Part shown: one piece after another, positions 1 to 5,920 of the stretch | Layout: every line of letters starts with the position of its first letter | Numbering within the stretch: the first letter of the stretch is position 1 | DNA from: an uncultured Enhydrobacter sp. | Lineage (GTDB): Bacteria; Pseudomonadota; Gammaproteobacteria; Pseudomonadales; Moraxellaceae | Direction: 5' to 3' | DNA length: 7,350 nt | Assembly (NCBI GenBank): GCA_946222995.1 | Contig: CAMIOS010000050.1 | Location: 1-7,350 of the forward strand | Program-made: the position numbers and the translations under genes | Notes under the pieces: generated by a model | The model's input: the letters and a program-made list of their open reading frames with translations, nothing else | Told to the model about the DNA's origin: nothing | Databases searched by the model: none

Positions 1-109
1 GATGGTCAAGTTTGCTTTTGCCATCGGTGTTTTTGTCATAAATACGGTAGTCAATGAGCCAGTATTGTTCGGTCTTTGGGTTGACGTAAATACAGTTAAC
101 AATGCAGGG
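1..109 (-). pseudogene. Transposase fragment, IS4/IS701-like DDE type (cut by window edge)
   Basis: Read on the minus strand, positions ~109 to 2 translate without a stop as IVNCIYVNPKTEQYW followed by LIDYRIYDKNTDGKSKLDH. This is the conserved block around the catalytic core in a widespread DDE transposase group, which I recall as IS701/IS4-like. The family's role is cut-and-paste movement of its own element. The reading continues beyond base 1, so the C-terminal part lies outside the window. Upstream of IVNC the similarity fades and a TAG stop appears in frame around 137-139. The N-terminal portion is therefore missing or out of frame, and the copy is probably dead. No terminal inverted repeat was identified. 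I am confident that it is a transposase and less sure of the family name. Confidence 0.7.
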
Positions 110-191
110 GTCAGCACAGAAAACGGAAAAAATAGTACGCTAAGGAATTTTGTCGAGTATTTACAAAATTGATAATGGAATGAGTGTCTAA
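110..191. other. Stop-rich junction between transposase debris and the next ORF fragment
   Basis: No gene is supported here. The stretch is AT-rich and contains a perfect 8-bp inverted repeat, AATTTTGT at 146-153 and ACAAAATT at 163-170, with a 9-nt loop and no following T-run. It could be a leftover of an insertion-sequence end or a weak hairpin. An ATG at 180 is followed by a stop three codons later. Confidence 0.4.
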
Positions 192-374
192 GAAACGGAA
201 GGCAAATGGACACAAAAAGACTTACTCACGCTTGATGAAATGTTGTATCGGGTGCATTTAAACACACCTGAAGCACAAGGTTATTTTGAAAACATATTTA
301 ACAATAAAAAGTTATCAAATAACTTATTTGATAAATTAAAGCTAATTGACCGAAAAACCATCGCTGATGAAGTT
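192..374 (+). pseudogene. Start-less ORF fragment of unknown protein
   Basis: Sixty-one codons are open between TAA at 189-191 and TGA at 375-377. The reading starts ETEGKWTQKDLLTLDEML and ends LKLIDRKTIADEV, a mildly hydrophilic, plausibly globular sequence with protein-like composition. There is no start codon with a ribosome binding site. The first in-frame ATG is at 240. I do not recognise the family. The reading does not resemble the part of histidase that would normally precede the HutH tail starting at ~377, so it is probably foreign DNA joined there rather than the same gene with a simple frameshift. It contains the 23-bp palindrome at 312-334. It may be the tail of a truncated gene or a chance open frame. 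Confidence 0.35.
312..334. repeat. 23-bp perfect palindrome
   Basis: TTATCAAATAA (312-322) and TTATTTGATAA (324-334) are exact reverse complements around a single central C. Eleven-base arms with a one-base centre suit a dimeric DNA-binding protein site or a cruciform better than an RNA hairpin, since a 1-nt loop is too tight. It lies inside the start-less ORF fragment, about 250 bp upstream of hutU. No T-run follows, so it is not a classic terminator. I do not recognise a known operator consensus. Confidence 0.6.
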
Positions 375-376
375 TG

Positions 377-550
377 ACCACCTCCGCTTATTTACAAGTA
401 GTTTATGACAGGCTACGTCAACAAGTCGCCTATTATGATAAAGACCGCTATTTTGCATCTGATATTGAAGCGGCAAAGCAATTGGTGCTCAATGCTGAAC
501 TCATTGATAATTGGGCGGCATTGCGCGAAAACTGGTTTTTAGCCAACTAA
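377..550 (+). pseudogene. hutH: C-terminal remnant of histidine ammonia-lyase (HutH)
   Basis: This frame reads TTSAYLQVVYDRLRQQVAYY, then DKDRYFASDIEAAKQLV, and stops at TAA 548-550. The pattern matches the C-terminus of bacterial histidases: a TS..L..V...LR..V segment, then a D.DR(Y/F)(F/M)A.DIE.A..L segment. Histidase deaminates histidine to urocanate and is about 510 residues long. Only about 57 residues remain here. All parts carrying the MIO cofactor (the Ala-Ser-Gly triad) and the active site are absent from the window. The remnant ends 32 bp before hutU, which fits an ancestral hutH-hutU order. The upstream boundary is approximate: the frame changes at ~375, and the sequence before it is not HutH-like. 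It is non-functional as it stands. Confidence 0.72.
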
Positions 551-582
551 TCAACATTGTTCACCCATTATGAGGATTTAAT

Positions 583-2301
583 ATGGAAAACTTCACCCGC
601 CGTGACGAAAGTCGTAACATCTTAGCGCCAACTGGCACATCATTGACTTGTAAAAGCTGGCTGACTGAAGCGCCTTTTCGCATGATTCAAAACAACCTGC
701 ATCCTGACGTTGCTGAAAATCCTAAAAGTCTAGTGGTGTATGGCGGTATTGGACGTGCGGCGCGTAACTGGGAATGTTATGACCAGATTCTTGCATCATT
801 AAAAGAATTGGAAGATAACCAAACTTTGCTGATTCAATCAGGTAAACCAGTGGGTGTGTTTAACACTCACGAAAACGCCCCACGAGTGCTGATTGCTAAC
901 TCAAACCTTGTGCCGCGTTGGGCGACTTGGGAGCATTTTAACGAGCTTGATCGTAAAGATTTGTTTATGTACGGGCAAATGACGGCAGGTAGCTGGATTT
1001 ATATTGGTACTCAAGGGATTGTACAAGGTACTTACGAGACTTTTGCCGAAGCTGGACGTCAGCACTACCCAAGCGAAACAGGGGATAACTGGAAAGGTCG
1101 TTGGATTTTGACGGCGGGTCTTGGTGGGATGGGGGGGGCACAACCGCTAGCAGCGACATTTGCTGGTGCCACGTCACTTAACATCGAATGCCAACAATCA
1201 AGCATCGATTTTCGCCTACGTACTGGCTACATTGATAAACAAGCCAAAGACTTGAATGATGCTTACCGCTTGATTAAAGAACATACCGAAAAAGGTGAGG
1301 CAGTATCAATCGCTTTATTAGGTAATGCTGCCGAGATTTTACCTGAGATGGTAAAACGGTCACAAAACGCTTCAGCCAATGAAAAATGGCTTAAACCGGA
1401 TCTTGTCACTGACCAAACTTCTGCACATGATTTGATTAATGGTTATTTGCCAATAGGTTGGACGGTCGAACAATGGAAAGCCGCCCAACAAGACCCAAGC
1501 CAGCATGAACAGCTAAAGAAAGATGCCGCGCGGTCTTGTGCTATCCACGTAGAAGCCATACTGCATTTTCAAGAACTGGGTATCCCAGCCACTGATTATG
1601 GCAATAATATCCGCCAAGTAGCCTTCGATGAAGGGGTCAAAAATGCCTTTGATTTTCCTGGATTCGTCCCTGCCTATATTCGTCCGCTATTTTGTCAAGG
1701 TAAAGGACCTTTCCGCTGGGTTGCTTTGTCAGGCGACCCAGAAGATATCTATAAAACTGATCAAAAAATCAAAGAATTGTTCCCTGACAATAAACACGTC
1801 CATAACTGGCTTGATATGGCAAAAGACCGCATTCATTTTCAAGGCTTGCCCGCTCGTATCTGTTGGTTAGGCTTAGGGGAGCGGGATAAAGCAGGGCTTG
1901 CCTTTAACGAGATGGTAAAAAATGGTGAACTTAAAGCGCCGATTGTTATCGGTCGTGACCACTTGGACACAGGCTCGGTTGCCAGTCCGAACCGTGAAAC
2001 CGAAAGCATGAAAGATGGCACTGATGCCGTGTCAGACTGGGCACTGCTGAACGGTATGCTTAACGTGGCAGGTGGCGCAACTTGGGTATCATTACACCAC
2101 GGTGGTGGTGTAGGTATGGGCTATTCACAGCATTCAGGCATGGTCATTGTCGCTGACGGTACCGATGCGGCTGCTAAACGTCTTGCCAATGTGTTGGTTA
2201 ATGATTGTGGTAGTGGTGTGATGCGTCATGCAGACGCTGGCTATGAGCTTGCTATTGAGACAGCAAAAAATTATGGCTTGAAATTACCCATGATTAAATA
2301 A
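583..2301 (+). CDS. hutU: Urocanate hydratase (urocanase)
   Basis: This cytosolic, NAD+-dependent enzyme hydrates urocanate to 4-imidazolone-5-propionate, the second step of histidine breakdown. The start is set by GAGGA at 572-576, six bases before the ATG. Landmarks in order are YGGIGRAARNWECYD (53-67), SGKPVGVFNTHENAPRV (86-102), the glycine-rich GLGGMGGAQPLA segment expected to contact NAD+ (179-190), TDQTSAHDLINGYLP (276-290), DYGNNIRQ (338-345) and RPLFCQGKGPFRW (367-379). These are followed by the urocanase signature FQGLPARICW (419-428), whose cysteine C427 is the catalytic one in the family, and by GRDHLDTGSVASPNRETE (457-474) and LHHGGGVGMGYSQHSG (504-519). At 572 residues it is about 15 longer than typical ~557-residue urocanases. 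The extra residues seem to lie near 163-171 and 260-269. No frameshift or missing key residue is seen. An eight-G run at 1131-1138 lies in the glycine-rich segment. Confidence 0.98.
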   Translation: MENFTRRDESRNILAPTGTSLTCKSWLTEAPFRMIQNNLHPDVAENPKSLVVYGGIGRAARNWECYDQILASLKELEDNQTLLIQSGKPVGVFNTHENAPRVLIANSNLVPRWATWEHFNELDRKDLFMYGQMTAGSWIYIGTQGIVQGTYETFAEAGRQHYPSETGDNWKGRWILTAGLGGMGGAQPLAATFAGATSLNIECQQSSIDFRLRTGYIDKQAKDLNDAYRLIKEHTEKGEAVSIALLGNAAEILPEMVKRSQNASANEKWLKPDLVTDQTSAHDLINGYLPIGWTVEQWKAAQQDPSQHEQLKKDAARSCAIHVEAILHFQELGIPATDYGNNIRQVAFDEGVKNAFDFPGFVPAYIRPLFCQGKGPFRWVALSGDPEDIYKTDQKIKELFPDNKHVHNWLDMAKDRIHFQGLPARICWLGLGERDKAGLAFNEMVKNGELKAPIVIGRDHLDTGSVASPNRETESMKDGTDAVSDWALLNGMLNVAGGATWVSLHHGGGVGMGYSQHSGMVIVADGTDAAAKRLANVLVNDCGSGVMRHADAGYELAIETAKNYGLKLPMIK

Positions 2302-2322
2302 GCCCGATTACTTAAAAGTGGT

Positions 2323-2360
2323 TTTAGTAAAGTCGTTTTAATGGATTTGTCTTTACTAAA
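2323..2360 (+). repeat. Perfect 10-bp inverted repeat downstream of hutU
   Basis: TTTAGTAAAG (2323-2332) and CTTTACTAAA (2351-2360) are exact reverse complements separated by 18 bases. The arms are A/T-rich and no clean T-run follows, so a strong intrinsic terminator is unlikely. It may be an mRNA 3'-end stabiliser or processing site, or a regulator site. The rest of the 170-bp gap between hutU and the next gene shows no coding potential that I can support. Confidence 0.45.
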
Positions 2361-2471
2361 TTTAATATAACCTTAACTCGGGTATTTGGTGGCAGGCTTA
2401 GTGGTTTATTTACTTTATAAGCTCCAAGGCTGCTTTGTTAGTTGACAATGTTTTTATTAAGGAAATCATAT

Positions 2472-3146
2472 ATGCATTATTCACCAAAAAAAGATGGGGC
2501 TCGTAGTCATGGTCTTCCATATGACCCGTTTAAAAGTAGCGCTGTGCCCCGTCCTATCGGCTGGATTTCAACCGTGTCAGCGGATGGTAAACACAATTTA
2601 GCTCCCTATAGCCAATACCAAAATCTGACATGGGATCCACCGATGGTCATGTTTGTTGCCAATCAATCGGTGCTCGACAATGGTAAGAGCCGTAAAGACA
2701 CGGTGCGTAATATTGAAGAAACAGGCTGGTTTGTGTGGAATATGGCAACCTACGATTTACGAGAGGCGGTCAATCGCTCGGCTAAAGCTTTGCCTTATGG
2801 CGAAGATGAGTTTGAATTTGCTGGTGTCACCAAGGCTAGTTGTCTTGAAGCCCCAGGCGCTAGAGTAGCGGAGTCACCGATTAATTTTGAAATTGAGTTT
2901 GTCCAATCACTGCACATTCCGACGGGAAATCCTGTTTCTACCTTTGATTTAATCATTGGTCGGGTTGCGCATGTGCATATTAAAGATGAGTTTATTTTAG
3001 ACGACGGTAAAATTGATATTTTATCCATTAAGCCTTTGGCGCGCTTGGGTTACTACGATTATACCTATGTGGATAAAATGTTTGAGATGAAAGCACCTGC
3101 GGCTACGGCTGAGGAGTTAGCTGGTTTAGAAGGTCGTACTGATTAA
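2472..3146 (+). CDS. Flavin reductase-like FMN-binding flavoprotein (DIM6/NTAB family, COG1853)
   Basis: The protein has 224 residues and a split-barrel flavin-binding fold. Family hallmarks in order are PRPIGWIST (26-34), NLAPYS (42-47), DPPMVMF (55-61), KDTVRNIEETGWFVWN (75-90), GEDEFEFAGVT (110-120), RVAESP (131-136), IGRVAHVH (162-169) and PLARLG (188-193). Relatives bind FMN and act as flavin reductases or as partners of flavoprotein oxygenases; many have no known substrate. AAGGA at 2459-2463 sits eight bases before this ATG. An upstream in-frame TTG at 2442 and ATG at 2448 would add 10 or 8 residues but have no comparable binding site. There is no signal peptide, so it should be cytosolic. 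It lies between hutU and a permease, which suggests co-transcription, but it is not a known step of the Hut pathway. Its role here is unknown. The family call is firm and the function is not. Confidence 0.9.
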   Translation: MHYSPKKDGARSHGLPYDPFKSSAVPRPIGWISTVSADGKHNLAPYSQYQNLTWDPPMVMFVANQSVLDNGKSRKDTVRNIEETGWFVWNMATYDLREAVNRSAKALPYGEDEFEFAGVTKASCLEAPGARVAESPINFEIEFVQSLHIPTGNPVSTFDLIIGRVAHVHIKDEFILDDGKIDILSIKPLARLGYYDYTYVDKMFEMKAPAATAEELAGLEGRTD

Positions 3147-3180
3147 ATTTTAATTTACTTAGTAAGACATTGGTACGCGA

Positions 3181-3228
3181 TGGCTGATCAAGTATTGATT
3201 AAGCGATAAGTTAATGCTTGGTCAGCTG
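3181..3228 (+). ncRNA. Long RNA hairpin between the flavoprotein and permease genes
   Basis: Bases 3181-3200 pair with 3209-3228 around the eight-base loop AAGCGATA. There are 14 Watson-Crick pairs, and the other six positions (3181/3228, 3182/3227, 3188/3221, 3193/3216, 3197/3212, 3199/3210) are all G-U in the plus-strand transcript. On the minus strand these six would be A-C mismatches. The structure is therefore best explained as RNA in the operon transcript. It ends 20 bases before the permease AAGGAG and has no U-tract, so it is not a classic terminator. It could be an mRNA stability or processing element, or a translational control element. It is classified as structured RNA for lack of a better type. 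Confidence 0.5.
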
Positions 3229-3259
3229 ATATATTGGTTGTCATTAAAAAGGAGTTTCT

Positions 3260-4684
3260 ATGAACCAGCTGTCTACTGATATCCCCAAACAAGCTGTTTC
3301 TGCTGTGAATAGCGGTATTATTGAACACCGTACAATTGATTTTATCCCAGAGTCTGAGCGCCACGGCAGTCTATTTAGCCAGTTTACCTTATGGTTTGGT
3401 GCTAATTTGCAAATTACTGCCATAGTGACTGGGGCATTAGCCGTGGTGCTTGGTGGCGATGTATTTTGGTCAATCATTGGGCTGTTTATTGGTCAGCTAT
3501 TTGGCGCATTTGTCATGGCTTTACATGCGGTGCAGGGTCCCAAACTTGGCTTGCCACAGATGATTTCAAGCCGTGTGCAGTTTGGTGTACTTGGCGCAGG
3601 TATTCCGATTGCCCTAGTGTGTGTGATGTACATTGGCTTTATCGCCACAGGGTCGGTGCTGTCGGGGCAAGCCTTATCAAAGCTGTTTAATATCTCCACA
3701 AGTATGGGTATTTTAATTTTTGCAGGGCTGATTATTATCTTTGCATCGCTGGGTTATCGTATTATTCATGTGATGGGAAAGGTCAGTAGTGTTGTTGGCG
3801 TATTGTCGTTTATTTATCTATTTGGGGCGATTTTTGCCAAGTCAGATATTAGCAGTTTACTTGCGGTCAATCATTTTAGCTGGACTTCATTTTTTTTGGC
3901 GATTGCCTTATCGGCTTCTTGGCAGATTTCGTATGGCCCGTATGTGGCGGATTATTCTCGTTATTTGCCCTCAAATACTGATGGCCGCAAGGTGTTTTGG
4001 TCGGTGTTTTCGGGGACAGTCATTGGCGCACAGTTGGCGATGATTTTGGGTGTGTTTGTTGCCCAGTTGGCTCAAGGTAGTTTTTTGGGTCATGAAGTTA
4101 GTTATATGGTGGGACTGTCGAGTGCAGGGCTGATTGCGGTGTTATTGTATGCCAGTATTGTGGTGGGTAAGCTTACCATGTCTGTGCTAAGTGCGTACGG
4201 TAGTTTTATGTGTATGGCGACAATGGTAAGTGGGGCAAATGCTTCTATTAAATTTACCAAGATGCAGCGGATTGTGGTGGTGATATTGGTGGTCTGTTTT
4301 TCTGCAGGCATTGCACTGGTAGGGCAAGCTGAGTTTTTAAAACTATTTAAGAATTTTATTTTATTTCTTTTAACGTTTTTTATCCCATGGAGTGCTATCA
4401 ATCTAGTCGATTATTATAAAATCTCGAAAGGTCGCTATAATATTGAGGCACTGGGTGATGTCAATGGTCAGTATGGTAAATGGAATTGGGTCGGCTTGGG
4501 CTGTTATATGGCAGGTATCCTCATTCAGCTTCCATTTATTGATAGTCCATTTTTTACAGGGAGCATTGCCAAAGCAGTGGGAGGGCTAGATTTGTCATGG
4601 CTTGTTGGGTTGGTAGCAACAGGGATTTTGTATTACTTTCTCGCTAAGCGACAACATGACAATACCACATTGTTGGTAAATTAA
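3260..4684 (+). CDS. NCS1-family permease (cytosine/purine/hydantoin type), candidate urocanate importer
   Basis: This 474-residue inner-membrane transporter has about twelve hydrophobic segments, the first at ~45-65 and the last at ~446-461. Family landmarks are FTLWFGANLQI near the start of TM1 (42-52), GPKLGLPQMISSRVQFG (93-109), the SYGPYVADYSRYLP block (224-237) and VDYYKISKGRYNI (383-395). NCS1 proteins are usually cation-coupled importers of nucleobases, hydantoins, allantoin or related small heterocycles. AAGGAG at 3249-3254 lies five bases before the ATG. The neighbours are urocanase and formimidoylglutamase, so urocanate, an imidazole compound, is the most likely cargo. I recall that pseudomonad hut loci contain a dedicated urocanate transporter, hutTu, but cannot confirm that it is the same subfamily. 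Cytosine, purine or hydantoin transport remains possible. Substrate cannot be read from sequence alone. Confidence 0.92.
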   Translation: MNQLSTDIPKQAVSAVNSGIIEHRTIDFIPESERHGSLFSQFTLWFGANLQITAIVTGALAVVLGGDVFWSIIGLFIGQLFGAFVMALHAVQGPKLGLPQMISSRVQFGVLGAGIPIALVCVMYIGFIATGSVLSGQALSKLFNISTSMGILIFAGLIIIFASLGYRIIHVMGKVSSVVGVLSFIYLFGAIFAKSDISSLLAVNHFSWTSFFLAIALSASWQISYGPYVADYSRYLPSNTDGRKVFWSVFSGTVIGAQLAMILGVFVAQLAQGSFLGHEVSYMVGLSSAGLIAVLLYASIVVGKLTMSVLSAYGSFMCMATMVSGANASIKFTKMQRIVVVILVVCFSAGIALVGQAEFLKLFKNFILFLLTFFIPWSAINLVDYYKISKGRYNIEALGDVNGQYGKWNWVGLGCYMAGILIQLPFIDSPFFTGSIAKAVGGLDLSWLVGLVATGILYYFLAKRQHDNTTLLVN

Positions 4685-4882
4685 AGATTGGGTAGCCCAT
4701 CAAAAAGTATGCTGAATAAAACAGGCTGAGACATTGATAGAAGTTAGTATTTTTTTATATCAATAATGGATCTGCCTGACGTCAGCATATTTTTTAAAGC
4801 CCATCAAATAAAAAATGTGACCTAAAATCTCTGGCAACCGCACAATTATTGACAATGAGTTTAGCATAATTGGAAAAATAAC
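4685..4882. promoter_or_regulatory. 198-bp intergenic region upstream of hutG with dyads and a direct repeat
   Basis: No gene is supported here. Visible elements are the perfect palindrome CTGACGTCAG (4776-4785), an inverted pair ATTGATA (4733-4739)/TATCAAT (4758-4764) and an outer pair CAGGC (4722-4726)/GCCTG (4774-4778) that nests around it. AGCCCATCAAA is directly repeated at 4694-4704 and 4798-4808. TTGACA at 4849-4854 matches a -35 box, but the following CATAAT at 4865-4870 is only 10 bases away, so it is not a convincing promoter pair. The length and the dyads make this the most likely place in the cluster for an internal promoter or operator controlling hutG-hutI. Confidence 0.4.
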
Positions 4883-5905
4883 ATGGCACATGTGGAAGTA
4901 ACCGAGTATAACCCAGACCTCTATACAGGACGCGCTGAGCCTTACGAGCCAAGCGCTGCCCAATATTGGTATCAACATATTAAGGCATTTAACACGCATC
5001 AACCGCAAAAAATCGGACTGGTGGGTTTTGCCTCTGACCAAGGCGTCAACCGTAACCAAGGACGTATTGGTGCGAAATACGCCCCTGATGCCATCAAAGC
5101 CGCCCTCGCCAAATTACCCGTGCCTTTATCAATCCAAAAACAAGGTGACAAACTAACAAGCTTGGTTGGAGATATGGGCAATGTCGCTTGTGTTGACGAT
5201 GATACGATTGTCCCCGAAATTTTGGAATCGGCTCAACAGACTTATGCCGATCAAATTACTCATATCCTTGCTCAACATAGTCTTGCTATTGGCTTAGGGG
5301 GTGGACATGAAATCGCCTATGGCAGTTTTATGGGACTATGGCAGCACCTCACACAGACTGAAATAAACCTGCCTACTATCGGCATTATCAATATTGATGC
5401 CCATTTTGACTTACGTCAAGACCAGTATGCCACTTCTGGCACGCCTTTTCGCCAAATATCGGAACTTTTAGCTGAGCAACATCAAGATTTTTATTATTTG
5501 TGTGTGGGTATTAGCCACTTTGCTAACACAGCGGCTTTGTTTGAGCGAGCCGAAAACTTAAGTGTAAAAACAATTAGTGATGATGATTGTCATCGCCTTG
5601 AATGGTCTGCAATTGAACAGCAAATTTTAAATTTTATCGCCCCGCTTGAAGTGATTTATTTAACGATCGATATGGATGCTTTATCGGGATTTGTCATGCC
5701 AGCCGTGAGTGCCGTGGCGGCAAAGGGTTTGAGCCTTAATTTTGTTGAGCGTTGTGTGTCGCTGATTATTGGTACTGGCAAAGTCAAGCTGATTGATATG
5801 GCAGAAGTCAGTCCGAAGTTTGATATCGATGGGCGAGGATTAAAAGTAGCCAGTCGTTTGCTTGCATTGATGATTGAACAGGTTTTAACTCTTACTAACG
5901 CCTAA
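4883..5905 (+). CDS. hutG: Formimidoylglutamase (arginase/ureohydrolase family)
   Basis: This cytosolic, probably Mn2+-dependent hydrolase cleaves N-formimidoyl-L-glutamate to L-glutamate and formamide, the last step of the four-enzyme Hut route. The 340-residue length is close to the usual ~310-330. Arginase-family metal motifs are complete: GGGHE (139-143, ligand H142), DAHFD (172-176, ligands D172, H174 and D176) and TIDMDAL (261-267, D263 and D265). E308 in MAEVSPKFD matches the conserved acidic residue. The N-terminal YTGRAEP resembles the (W/Y)xGRxD start of HutG proteins. The start codon has only a weak GGAAA at 4872-4876, six bases away. hutI begins 15 bp after its stop, so the two are almost certainly co-transcribed. 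Its position in the hut cluster favours HutG over agmatinase or arginase. Confidence 0.95.
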   Translation: MAHVEVTEYNPDLYTGRAEPYEPSAAQYWYQHIKAFNTHQPQKIGLVGFASDQGVNRNQGRIGAKYAPDAIKAALAKLPVPLSIQKQGDKLTSLVGDMGNVACVDDDTIVPEILESAQQTYADQITHILAQHSLAIGLGGGHEIAYGSFMGLWQHLTQTEINLPTIGIINIDAHFDLRQDQYATSGTPFRQISELLAEQHQDFYYLCVGISHFANTAALFERAENLSVKTISDDDCHRLEWSAIEQQILNFIAPLEVIYLTIDMDALSGFVMPAVSAVAAKGLSLNFVERCVSLIIGTGKVKLIDMAEVSPKFDIDGRGLKVASRLLALMIEQVLTLTNA

Positions 5906-5920
5906 TATAGGCAGGAAACG

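Noticed and set aside
192..550. A single hutH pseudogene with one frameshift at ~375
   Set aside because: Only the part after ~377 resembles histidase. The preceding 61 codons do not look like the HutH region expected there.
1019..1026. TTGTACAA as a HutC-type operator
   Set aside because: It is an eight-base palindrome inside hutU coding sequence with no flanking conservation that I can see, so it is probably chance.
2442..2470. TTGACA plus ATCATA as a promoter for the flavoprotein gene
   Set aside because: The spacing is acceptable, but transcription would begin after the start codon and the -10 match is poor.
2442..2471. Longer flavoprotein start at TTG 2442 or ATG 2448
   Set aside because: ATG 2472 has AAGGA eight bases upstream and gives the N-terminus typical of the family. 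The upstream codons have no comparable binding site.
4684..4701. TGGG-TAG-CCCA hairpin as a terminator after the permease
   Set aside because: It has only four pairs and a three-base loop, with no following T-run.
4760..5059. Minus-strand 99-codon open frame over the hutG start
   Set aside because: It overlaps the well-supported hutG frame, has no recognisable family and no ribosome binding site that I can support.
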